A stretch of 6,646 nt of DNA from an uncultured Oscillospiraceae bacterium (GTDB lineage Bacteria; Bacillota; Clostridia; Oscillospirales; Oscillospiraceae). Both the position numbers and the translations under genes were made by a program. The DNA lies in NCBI GenBank assembly GCA_910587205.1, contig CAJULZ010000135.1:1-6646 (forward strand), read 5' to 3'. Below, piece after piece: positions 1 through 5,541 of the stretch (within the stretch, counting starts at the first letter, position 1; every line of letters starts with the position of its first letter). The notes under the pieces are model-generated. The model was not told where the DNA came from. It did no database searches and saw nothing but the letters and a program-made list of their open reading frames with translations.

Positions 1-1135
1 CCCGCATCTTCTTGGCGGAGATGTAGTCGGGGTACATCCGCTTGGCGGAGCACTTCACGGCCAGCTCTGTGAGATAGTCATATTCGCCGCCGGTGAGGTT
101 GTTGCACTCATCCAGCACATACACCAGCTTGGGGAAGGCGGGGGTGATGTACACGCCCTTCTCATTCTTAATGCCCTCCAGCCGCTGGGTGAGGATCTCC
201 TGGATGATAGCGGCGTTTTCCCGGATATAGGGGTCGCCCTCCCGCAGCACCAGGAACAGCGTCACAAACGGGGACTGGCCGTTGGTGGTCATCAGGGTGT
301 TGATCTGATACTGGATAGTCTGTACACCGCTCTTCAGCTCGTCCCTGGTGCGAGCGGCGGCAATCTTCTCTACGGTGGCATCGTCCAGCTCCGGAGCGGC
401 CTCCCGCGTGCGGCGGACATACTTCTCATAGGACACCCGCAGGTACTTGCCCAGGTGGCTCATCTCCACCGACTGGCCCCCGTATTGGTTGGAGGCCACG
501 CAGGAGATGATCTGGGTGACCACGGTGCAGGCCACTTGGAAGCTCTTGGGGGATTCGATGAGCTTGCCGTTGATCATGGTGCCGTTGTCCAGCATATCCC
601 CAATGTTCACCAGGCAGCAATTGAAGATGTGCTGCACAAAATAGTCCGCGTCGTGGAAGTGGAGCACGCCCTCGTCATGGGCCTTGGAAATGTGCTCGGG
701 CAGGAGGATGCGCCGGGTCAGGTCCCGGCTCACCTCGCCGGCAATGTAGTCCCGCTGGGTGGAGGCGATGGCGGTGTTCTTGTTTGCGTTCTCTTCCGCC
801 AGCTCCTTGTTGTCGTTGCGGATCAGGGAAAGAATGGATTCGTCGGTGGTGTTGGCCTTACGCACCAGGGCCCGGGTATACCGGTAAATGATATATGTCT
901 TGGCCAGCTCGTACTTGCCGGCGGCCATCAGTTTGGTCTCCACCATGTCCTGGATGTCCTCCACCAGCAGGCGCTTGCGGCCCTTGGTTGCGGCCACCGC
1001 GTCGGCAATCACGTCGATGGACCCCTCATCCAGGCGGTAAGGCTCGTCCACCGCTTGGTTGGCCTTCTGGATGGCGGCTACGATTTTCGCGCGGTCGAAC
1101 TCTACAATAGAGTCGTCCCTTTTGATCACTTTCAT
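1..1135 (-). CDS. nrdD: Anaerobic (class III) ribonucleoside-triphosphate reductase, N-terminal part
   Basis: NrdD reduces ribonucleoside triphosphates to dNTPs in the cytoplasm without oxygen, using a glycyl radical installed by the activase NrdG and formate as reductant in the best-studied forms. The visible 378 residues begin MKVIKRDDSIVEFDR, the typical opening of an ATP-cone allosteric domain (about residues 1-95). Family landmarks follow: HFHDADY (159-165), FNCCLVN (171-177) with Cys173/174 in the place of a conserved active-site cysteine, the SNQYGGQSV segment (215-223), and KCSAKRMYPDYIS (361-373) with Cys362, the likely thiyl-radical cysteine. The ATG at 1133-1135 is chosen because it fits the family start and is preceded, 7 nt away, by AAGGGAG (1143-1149). 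The C-terminal half, including the glycyl-radical loop, lies beyond the left edge; the full protein is usually about 700-780 residues. nrdG is expected downstream but cannot be seen. Family assignment is secure; the exact roles of the cysteines are inferred from family knowledge. Confidence 0.96.
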   Translation of the reverse strand, partial: MKVIKRDDSIVEFDRAKIVAAIQKANQAVDEPYRLDEGSIDVIADAVAATKGRKRLLVEDIQDMVETKLMAAGKYELAKTYIIYRYTRALVRKANTTDESILSLIRNDNKELAEENANKNTAIASTQRDYIAGEVSRDLTRRILLPEHISKAHDEGVLHFHDADYFVQHIFNCCLVNIGDMLDNGTMINGKLIESPKSFQVACTVVTQIISCVASNQYGGQSVEMSHLGKYLRVSYEKYVRRTREAAPELDDATVEKIAAARTRDELKSGVQTIQYQINTLMTTNGQSPFVTLFLVLREGDPYIRENAAIIQEILTQRLEGIKNEKGVYITPAFPKLVYVLDECNNLTGGEYDYLTELAVKCSAKRMYPDYISAKKMR

Positions 1136-1251
1136 TGGTCTGCTCCCTTCCCGAACCGGTCTATAGTGAATGCGCCCAGGCCTCGGCGGGCCCCACAGGG
1201 ATTTCTTCCGCCCCTTATGCCGGGATGCCTCCGGGCCGGAAAGAAGGGCGC
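1136..1251 (-). other. Long GC-rich 5' leader of nrdD
   Basis: This is the predicted untranslated leader between the nrdD transcription start (about 1251) and its ATG. Near its 5' end, 1203-1210 can pair with 1237-1245 in an 8-bp stem with one bulged base (1242) around a 26-nt GC-rich loop. The same 5' segment can also pair in a shifted register with the neighbouring AAGGGGCG on the minus strand. No known riboswitch core was recognised, in particular no cobalamin-riboswitch signature. The ribosome binding site AAGGGAG lies at 1143-1149. A regulatory role is speculative. Confidence 0.35.
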
Positions 1252-1257
1252 TCCATC

Positions 1258-1286
1258 ATCATACTATATCTTGTGGTCTGTGTCAA
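1258..1286 (-). promoter_or_regulatory. SigA-type promoter of nrdD
   Basis: Read on the minus strand there is TTGACA (1281-1286), a 17-bp spacer, then TATGAT (1258-1263): a 6/6 -35 and a 5/6 -10 at optimal spacing. Transcription should start near 1251, leaving a leader of about 115 nt before the nrdD ATG. It is the only convincing promoter found upstream of nrdD, and it is overlapped by an NrdR-box-like operator. Seen directly in sequence; activity is inferred. Confidence 0.85.
1261..1276 (-). promoter_or_regulatory. NrdR box overlapping the nrdD -10 and spacer
   Basis: The minus strand reads CCACAAGATATAGTAT, matching 13 of 16 positions of the NrdR consensus ACACWATATATWGTGT. NrdR is the zinc-finger/ATP-cone repressor that senses dATP/ATP and represses ribonucleotide reductase genes in most bacteria. 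The site covers the promoter spacer and part of the -10, a position where a bound protein would block RNA polymerase. Finding it at an nrd gene strongly supports the call. Confidence 0.8.
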
Positions 1287-1302
1287 CCAAAATGGGGAAA
1301 AT

Positions 1303-1318
1303 TTCGCAAATATTGTGT
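1303..1318 (-). promoter_or_regulatory. Second, partial NrdR box upstream of the nrdD -35
   Basis: The minus strand reads ACACAATATTTGCGAA. The first nine bases match the NrdR consensus perfectly but the distal half is degenerate (10 of 16 overall). It begins exactly 42 bp from the first box, which is four helical turns, so both would lie on the same DNA face. NrdR boxes usually occur as pairs separated by whole turns, most often about 31-32 bp centre to centre, so the longer spacing is unusual but phase-consistent. Confidence 0.55.
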
Positions 1319-1492
1319 GCTGCCCTTTTGCACCCCTTGCGCCCCAAGGGTTTGCGGGATTTGTGGCCGTTTCCCCCCGCCGAACATAGACTGGGATGCA
1401 CCCAGGCGGGCCCTCCGCCCTCCGGAAGGCCGCTGGAAAGGCCCTGGCCCCGGCCGCCTGCGTCAATTTCTGCGCCTGGGGCGGGGCCGATG
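1319..1492. other. Non-coding remainder of the divergent intergenic region
   Basis: This GC-rich stretch lies between the upstream NrdR-like box and the ribosome binding site of the cysteine-rich gene. No convincing coding frame was found. The long plus-strand open frame that crosses it is an antisense shadow of nrdD joined to the cysteine-rich gene. It should contain the promoter of the cysteine-rich gene, but no clear SigA-type promoter is visible. A CATAnnnT element (1385-1392) resembles a SigE/SigK -10 but has no matching -35. Confidence 0.4.
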
Positions 1493-1507
1493 AAAGGAGC
1501 GTACCTC

Positions 1508-2500
1508 ATGAGTCAATTCTATGTAAACGGCCCCTCCAAGGGCTACGCCATGTCCGCGGAGGAGTTCGCCGCCGGGGCCTGCCAGCGCCCCGGGCCCCAG
1601 CCTGGCCCTGGCTGCGGCTGCGGGACCGCCCCCATGCCCCCCGCTATGCCCGACTGCCCCGCCGATGACTGCGGCCAGGGGCCGGAGTACTGCCAGCAGA
1701 TGGTATGCTGCTGCCGCCCCGCCCCGTGCCCCAAGCCCCAACCTCCCAAGGTGGAGGAGGGCTGCTGCTGCAAGCAAAGCTTCCGGGCGGCGCTGTCCCT
1801 GCTATGCGACGAGCGGATCTCCAGCCTGCTGGACTTCGACACCGCCGCATTCCTCACCGATACCTATACGGCTGGGACCACCCTGGCGGGCGGCAAGCCC
1901 TCCGCCGGGGACGACGCCGAAGGCGTGGCGCCCCAGGCAGACGGCGATGACGAGAAGCCCACTCCGCCCAAGCCCTGCCCCTGCAGCGGCTCCGACAACC
2001 TGGAGACCCTGTCGGGCAGCTTCAAGCGGTTCGCGCCGTGCAGCTGCGACCTGCTGGACATCGAAGCAGAACTCTATACCCCTGGAAGAAAGGACTGTTC
2101 CTTCACCGCTGGCCAGGTGAACCTGTGCGAGCTGGACGCAGTGGTCATCCAGGGCGCGGAGGCCTGCGCCGAGGGCGACCTCACCGCCGACGAGGTCACG
2201 GCGCGCAACTTCCGCTGCCTGCGCACCCTGCTGGCCCAGAGGCTCACCCCCTGCGGTTCCCCCTGCGGCCAGGCCGCCTGCTCCTGCGCCTGCGACGGCC
2301 GGGATTGCTGCTGCGCCGCCGGGCTGCTGTCCACCCTGGCCCAGAACAACCTGAGCCGCCGGGTGTCCCTGACGGCGGGACTGCTGATCCTCCAGAACGT
2401 CACCCTGCTGGGCACCGTGGGCAATGTGTTGGTGCTGTCCAACGACTGCGACAACCGGCTGTACTTCGTGTGCGTGAACAGCGTGCAGTTCATCGGGTAA
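1508..2500 (+). CDS. Cysteine-rich protein of unknown function (32 Cys in 330 residues)
   Basis: I do not recognise the family. The protein has no signal peptide and no clear transmembrane segment, though residues 287-311 are hydrophobic and beta-prone. It has three parts. Residues 1-90 are rich in Pro, Gly and Cys, with CGC (36-38), CCC (67-69) and CCC (86-88). A middle block (about 91-130) looks folded (FRAALSLLCDERISSLLDF) and is followed by an acidic, proline-rich linker (130-156). The C-terminal block (157-330) has CPC, CSC, a cluster of eight Cys at 249-269 ending in CCC, and a compact end with Cys314 and Cys322. Cysteine is 9.7% of residues. The start is the ATG at 1508-1510, with AAAGGAG at 1493-1499, 8 nt upstream; the frame is open further upstream only because it is antisense to nrdD. 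It is a single gene closed by a strong terminator. A disulfide-linked structural protein, such as a spore-coat component, or a metal-binding protein are both possible; neither is shown by the sequence. Confidence 0.85.
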   Translation: MSQFYVNGPSKGYAMSAEEFAAGACQRPGPQPGPGCGCGTAPMPPAMPDCPADDCGQGPEYCQQMVCCCRPAPCPKPQPPKVEEGCCCKQSFRAALSLLCDERISSLLDFDTAAFLTDTYTAGTTLAGGKPSAGDDAEGVAPQADGDDEKPTPPKPCPCSGSDNLETLSGSFKRFAPCSCDLLDIEAELYTPGRKDCSFTAGQVNLCELDAVVIQGAEACAEGDLTADEVTARNFRCLRTLLAQRLTPCGSPCGQAACSCACDGRDCCCAAGLLSTLAQNNLSRRVSLTAGLLILQNVTLLGTVGNVLVLSNDCDNRLYFVCVNSVQFIG

Positions 2501-2584
2501 GACCCCACACCGCCCCGCCGGTTCAGCGCGGCAGGAAATCCCTGCGCGCCGGCAACGCATAGCCTTTTACTCGCAACGCAATCG

Positions 2585-2620
2585 CGCCCCCTCCGCAAAA
2601 GCGGAGGGGGCGGTCTTTTT
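2585..2620 (+). terminator. Rho-independent terminator after the cysteine-rich gene
   Basis: A perfect 12-bp GC-rich stem (2585-2596 with 2601-2612) encloses an AAAA tetraloop, and a TCTTTTT run follows at 2614-2620. The T tract is on the plus strand only, so it serves the gene ending at 2500. Confidence 0.93.
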
Positions 2621-2638
2621 ACCAGGCGAACCTCCGCC

Positions 2639-2914
2639 TCAGCCGGCCCGCATTCCACGCCTCAGCGCAAACACACCCTCCGTCACCAGGGAGGCCGCCG
2701 CCGCGCAGGACGCCTGCACAGCTAACAGGACATATCGTTCGCTCCCGTTTACCGGGAGGGTCCGCTCGGCAATCCACGCCGCGGCCATGAGGACTGCCAG
2801 GCACAGCGTCACAACATATGGCCTTTTTGTGCGGCGGCACAGAAAACGAATCAAAAAACCGGCAAACAGGGGAATCATGAAAAGACCCAAATAGTTGATA
2901 ATAATCTGTCCCAT
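2639..2914 (-). CDS. Small three-helix membrane protein of unknown function
   Basis: A 91-residue protein with hydrophobic segments at about residues 5-23 (IINYLGLFMIPLFAGFLIRF), 33-50 and 60-82, separated by a basic loop (CRRTKRP, 25-31) and a short polar loop (ERTLPVNGSERY). It ends in a basic tail (RRGMRAG). The positive-inside rule would place the first loop and the C-terminus in the cytoplasm, though three helices and both basic regions do not sit neatly together, so the topology is uncertain. The ATG at 2912-2914 is chosen because a strong GGGGGGAGG (2922-2930) lies 7 nt upstream. A longer version from TTG at 2956 has no ribosome binding site and would start inside the predicted -10. 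The gene stands alone, divergent from dinB. No family was recognised and no function is proposed. Confidence 0.7.
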   Translation of the reverse strand: MGQIIINYLGLFMIPLFAGFLIRFLCRRTKRPYVVTLCLAVLMAAAWIAERTLPVNGSERYVLLAVQASCAAAASLVTEGVFALRRGMRAG

Positions 2915-2955
2915 CCCGGCGCCTCCCCCCTCAAATCTCTTGCTGATACGAATCA

Positions 2956-2984
2956 ACTATACCACAATCAAAGCCCCGCTGCAA
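2956..2984 (-). promoter_or_regulatory. Extended -10 promoter of the small membrane protein
   Basis: On the minus strand TGGTATAGT gives an extended -10 (TGn plus TATAGT at 2956-2961). Upstream, a weak TTGCAG (2979-2984) lies at a 17-bp spacing. The predicted start near 2949 gives a leader of about 35 nt. An extended -10 can compensate for a poor -35. Confidence 0.6.
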
Positions 2985-3010
2985 GGCAAATCCAGGTGTA
3001 AAACATTAGT

Positions 3011-3039
3011 TTGACAATTCGGAACACATGATGTATACT
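3011..3039 (+). promoter_or_regulatory. SigA-type promoter of dinB
   Basis: TTGACA (3011-3016), a 17-bp spacer and TATACT (3034-3039) form a near-consensus promoter. Transcription should start near 3046, only about 16 nt before the ATG, with the ribosome binding site AAGGGGG (3048-3054) inside this short leader. So strong a promoter on a translesion polymerase implies a repressor is needed to keep it low. Confidence 0.88.
3021..3034 (+). promoter_or_regulatory. Possible degenerate LexA (SOS) operator
   Basis: GGAACACATGATGT lies within the dinB promoter spacer, where an operator would act. Against the Bacillus/Clostridium LexA pattern CGAACRNRYGTTYG, the left half matches (GAAC) and the central RNRY fits. 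The right half is poor (GATGT instead of GTTYG). It is reported because of its position and the known SOS control of dinB-type genes; the match alone is weak. Confidence 0.25.
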
Positions 3040-3061
3040 ATCCCTATAAGGGGGAAGCGTT

Positions 3062-4288
3062 ATGAACCGTGTCATCTACCACTGCGACTGCAACAGCTTT
3101 TACTGCTCGGTAGAGCTGCTGTTCCGCCCTGAGCTGCGCGCCACCCCCACCGCGGTGTGCGGCGACCCCAAAAGCCGCCACGGCATCATCCTGGCCAAAA
3201 ACGAACCCGCCAAAAAATTCGGCGTACGCACTGCCGAACCCATTTGGCAGGCCAAGCAGAAGTGCCCCGGCCTGGTGCTGCTGCCCGCCCACCATGACCT
3301 GTACCGGGAGTACTCCAGAAAGGTCAACGCCATCTACGACCGTTTCACCGACCTCATCGAGCCCTTCGGCATTGATGAAAGCTGGCTGGATGTCACCGGC
3401 TCCCTCCACCTGTTCGGCGGCGACCCCCACGCCCTGGCCGACCGCATCCGGGACACCGTCCGGGAGGAGCTGGGCCTGACCATCTCCGTAGGGGTATCCT
3501 TCAACAAGGTGTTCGCCAAGTTGGGCAGCGATTACAAAAAGCCGGATGCCACCACCGTCATTTCCCCGGGAAACTTCAAGGACATCGTCTGGCCCCTGCC
3601 TGTCACCGACCTGCTGTTCGTGGGAACGGCCGCGGCAAAGGTGCTGCGGCAGTACGGCGTGACCACCATCGGCGGATTGGCCGCCTTTGACCGGGGGACC
3701 CTTACCGAACTGCTGGGCAAACAGGGCGGGCAGCTGTGGGAGTACGCCAACGGTCTGGAACACGGCCCCGTGGCCCGGGCCGGCACCTACACGCCCCCCA
3801 AGTCGGTGGGCAACGGGGAGACCTTCCCTCGCAACCTCATCCGCCGGGACGAGGTCGCCCGGGGGACAGTCATGCTGGCCGACCATGTGGCGATCCGGCT
3901 GCGTAGGCACGGGATGAAGGCATCCACCGTACAGCTCACCATCCGGGACCCCAATTTCAAAGATATCTGCCGCCAGCGGCCTCTGCCCGTCCCCACCAAC
4001 ACCGCGCGGGAACTCTACCAGGCCGCGATGGACATACTGGACCACAGCTGGAAGTCCGGCGCGCCCATCCGGGCCATCACTCTCACCGCCCACAACCTCA
4101 TCCCCGAGGCGGAGGCGGCGGAGCAGATGGACCTGTTCCAGTCCGCCGAACCCAAAAAGCGGGAGCGGGTGGAAACGCTGGAGCGCACCATGGACGCCAT
4201 CCGCTCCAAATATGGCCGGGATGCGGTCACTGTAGCCTCCTTGGCCCCGGCGTGGGCGCAGGACGAGGATGATGACGTACCGTTTTAA
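3062..4288 (+). CDS. dinB: Y-family translesion DNA polymerase (DinB / DNA polymerase IV)
   Basis: This 408-residue polymerase copies damaged or distorted templates in the cytoplasm at stalled forks, with low fidelity. The catalytic carboxylates are visible: Asp9 in the HCDCNSFY motif and Asp105-Glu106 in GIDESWLDVTG. Tyr14 sits at the steric-gate position that excludes ribonucleotides. SVGVSFNKVFAKLGSDYKKP (142-161) is the conserved palm segment, the thumb helix-hairpin-helix region is at about 183-210, and KSVGNGETF (247-255) opens the little-finger domain. QMDLF (355-359) is a canonical beta-clamp binding motif. The tail ends in an acidic DEDDD patch before VPF. The length is within the usual range, slightly long at the C-terminus. 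The start has AAGGGGG 7 nt upstream. It is a single-gene transcript with its own promoter. Some clostridial UmuC-like Y-family proteins share the DCNSFY opening, so the exact subfamily is less sure than the family. Confidence 0.94.
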   Translation: MNRVIYHCDCNSFYCSVELLFRPELRATPTAVCGDPKSRHGIILAKNEPAKKFGVRTAEPIWQAKQKCPGLVLLPAHHDLYREYSRKVNAIYDRFTDLIEPFGIDESWLDVTGSLHLFGGDPHALADRIRDTVREELGLTISVGVSFNKVFAKLGSDYKKPDATTVISPGNFKDIVWPLPVTDLLFVGTAAAKVLRQYGVTTIGGLAAFDRGTLTELLGKQGGQLWEYANGLEHGPVARAGTYTPPKSVGNGETFPRNLIRRDEVARGTVMLADHVAIRLRRHGMKASTVQLTIRDPNFKDICRQRPLPVPTNTARELYQAAMDILDHSWKSGAPIRAITLTAHNLIPEAEAAEQMDLFQSAEPKKRERVETLERTMDAIRSKYGRDAVTVASLAPAWAQDEDDDVPF

Positions 4289-4320
4289 AGGGCGGCCATC
4301 CCACCGGACGGCCGCCCTTT
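4287..4320. terminator. Shared hairpin terminator between convergent dinB and ychF
   Basis: AAAGGGCGGCC (4287-4297) and its exact complement (4310-4320) form an 11-bp stem with a 12-nt loop. The stem begins within the dinB stop codon and lies 26 bp past the ychF stop. The arms place TTT at the 3' side of the stem on either strand, so it could work for both genes, but the T runs are short and efficiency may be modest. Confidence 0.75.
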
Positions 4321-4346
4321 CCACACTGATTGAATTCCGCGCCCAA

Positions 4347-5444
4347 TCAAACGTTAAACCGGAACAGGATGATATCCCCGTCCTGCACCACGTACTCTTT
4401 CCCCTCGGAGCGAATTAGGCCCTTCTCCCTCGCGGCCGCCATGGCGCCGCAGGCCTTCAAATCCTCAAAAGCCACCGTCTCCGCCCGGATGAAGCCTCGC
4501 TCGAAGTCGGTGTGGATCTTGCCCGCCGCCTGAGGTGCCTTCGTCCCCCGGGTAATGGTCCAAGCCCGGCACTCGTCCTCCCCGCTGGTGAGGAACGAGA
4601 TCAGCCCCAGCAGGGTGTAGCTGGCCTTGATCAAACGATCCAGGCCGGATTCTTTGATCCCCAGGTCGTCCAGGAACATTGCCTTCTCCTCGGCGGGCAG
4701 CTCGGCGATCTCCGCCTCCAGCTTAGCACACACGGGGATCACCTGCGCACCCTCCCCGGCGGCCCGTTCCGCCACCTGGTTGTAATAAGGCACGCCCGCT
4801 GGGTCGGCAAACCCGTCCTCATCCAGGTTCGCGGCGTAGATCACCGGCTTCAGGGAGAGCAGCTCACTGGTGGCAATGAGGGCGGCGTCCTCCTCATCCA
4901 CCCCGGCCAGATAGGAGCGGGCGGACTTGCCGTCGTTCAGCCAGTCCCGCAGGCCCTCGAATACCTCCGCCTCATGGTTAAACTTCTTATCCGCCTTGGC
5001 CGCCTTCCGGGCCTTATCGATGCGCCGGTCGGCCATCTCCACGTCCGCCATTATCAGCTCCAGGTCAATGATATCCATGTCCCGGATGGGGTCGGTGGAG
5101 CCCTCCACATGGATCACGTTGTCGTCGTCAAAGCACCGCACCACATGGACGATGGCGGCACACTCCCGTATATTGGCCAGGAACTTGTTCCCCAGCCCCT
5201 CCCCCCGGCTCGCGCCCTTCACCAGCCCCGCGATATCCACGAACTCCACCACCGCCGGGGTGGTCTTTTTGGGCTTGTAGAACTCGGACAACCAATCCAG
5301 CCGGGCATCCGGCACCGCCACCGTCCCCACATTGGGATCAATGGTACAGAACGGGTAATTGGCGCTCTCCGCGCCCGCGTTGGTGATCGCGTTGAACAGG
5401 GTTGATTTGCCCACATTGGGCAGGCCCACGATGCCAAGCTTCAT
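4347..5444 (-). CDS. ychF: Ribosome-associated ATPase YchF (OLA1/Obg-like family)
   Basis: YchF is a near-universal cytosolic P-loop NTPase of the TRAFAC/Obg group that binds ribosomes and hydrolyses ATP rather than GTP; it is linked to stress responses in other bacteria. The 365 residues match the family length (E. coli about 363). Seen in order: P-loop GLPNVGKST (7-15), the G3 motif DIAGLVKG (70-77) with the following glycine-rich GEGLGN, and NLDE (206-209), the NxxE motif that replaces the GTPase NKxD and explains ATP preference. A coiled-coil-like helical insert lies at about 130-170, and a TGS domain at about 280-363 ends in DGDIILFRFNV. The start is the ATG at 5442-5444 because the family begins MKLGIVGLPNVGKS. 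The nearest Shine-Dalgarno (GAAGGAG) lies 12 nt upstream, which is long. An in-frame TTG at 5463-5465, with AAGGA 4 nt before it, would add seven residues. It is convergent with dinB and downstream of the integrase gene on the same strand. Confidence 0.97.
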   Translation of the reverse strand: MKLGIVGLPNVGKSTLFNAITNAGAESANYPFCTIDPNVGTVAVPDARLDWLSEFYKPKKTTPAVVEFVDIAGLVKGASRGEGLGNKFLANIRECAAIVHVVRCFDDDNVIHVEGSTDPIRDMDIIDLELIMADVEMADRRIDKARKAAKADKKFNHEAEVFEGLRDWLNDGKSARSYLAGVDEEDAALIATSELLSLKPVIYAANLDEDGFADPAGVPYYNQVAERAAGEGAQVIPVCAKLEAEIAELPAEEKAMFLDDLGIKESGLDRLIKASYTLLGLISFLTSGEDECRAWTITRGTKAPQAAGKIHTDFERGFIRAETVAFEDLKACGAMAAAREKGLIRSEGKEYVVQDGDIILFRFNV

Positions 5445-5508
5445 AGTTAACTTCAGCTCCTTCAAAAGTCCTTATTTTGCAATGGTTCCGGGGTTCTATC
5501 ATCCGAGG
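5445..5508. other. Short ychF upstream region, candidate attachment-site zone
   Basis: These 64 bp separate the ychF ATG from the 11-bp repeat array beside the integrase. Chromosomal sequence must give way to element sequence close to here, so the crossover core is most likely in this stretch or at the edge of the repeats. No tRNA 3' end was recognised; a GGGTTCTATC segment (5491-5500) faintly recalls a T-arm but its stem does not pair well. For ychF, ATGATA and CAAAAT (both 4/6) at 17-bp spacing on the minus strand are the best promoter pair visible, and they are weak. Confidence 0.4.
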
Positions 5509-5541
5509 TTGACACAGAACTGACACAGTTTTGACACAGTT
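5509..5541. repeat. Three tandem 11-bp direct repeats beside the integrase gene
   Basis: The three units are TTGACACAGAA (5509-5519), CTGACACAGTT (5520-5530) and TTGACACAGTT (5531-5541). All share TGACACAG at exact 11-bp intervals, about one helical turn, and the array ends directly against the integrase stop codon (5542-5544). Tandem direct repeats of this size next to an integrase are typical of arm-type sites bound by the integrase N-terminal domain, or of excisionase sites. The repeat is seen directly; the role is inferred. Confidence 0.8.

Noticed and set aside
1385..1392. CATAnnnT element as a SigE/SigK-type promoter for the cysteine-rich gene
   Set aside because: Only the -10-like part fits. 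No AC or ATA-type -35 was found at the proper distance, so it was not called as a promoter.
455..1507. A very long plus-strand open frame joining upstream sequence to the cysteine-rich protein
   Set aside because: The upstream part is antisense to nrdD and stays open only because of high G+C. The real gene begins at the ATG at 1508, with AAAGGAG 8 nt upstream.
2526..2549. Hairpin just downstream of the cysteine-rich gene
   Set aside because: The 9-bp stem has a bulge and no following T tract. The strong terminator at 2585-2620 already explains transcription end.
1802..2560. A 252-codon minus-strand open frame opposite the cysteine-rich gene
   Set aside because: Its composition is an antisense artefact and it has no convincing ribosome binding site. 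The plus strand has both a start signal and a terminator in the right places.
3044..4324. A 426-codon minus-strand open frame opposite dinB
   Set aside because: It is the antisense shadow of a Y-family polymerase with all catalytic motifs. The minus-strand product has no recognisable domains, and its G/V/H-rich composition is typical of antisense frames.
5484..5508. tRNA 3' end as the integration site
   Set aside because: GGGTTCTATC suggests a T-arm, but the flanking bases form a poor stem and no acceptor or anticodon arms are present.
5509..5541. Repeats acting as stacked -35 boxes for an antisense promoter into int
   Set aside because: TTGACA occurs twice, but no -10-like hexamer lies 16-18 bp downstream of either copy.
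5509..5541. CRISPR array
   Set aside because: The units are 11 bp, contiguous and without spacers, and no cas gene is near.
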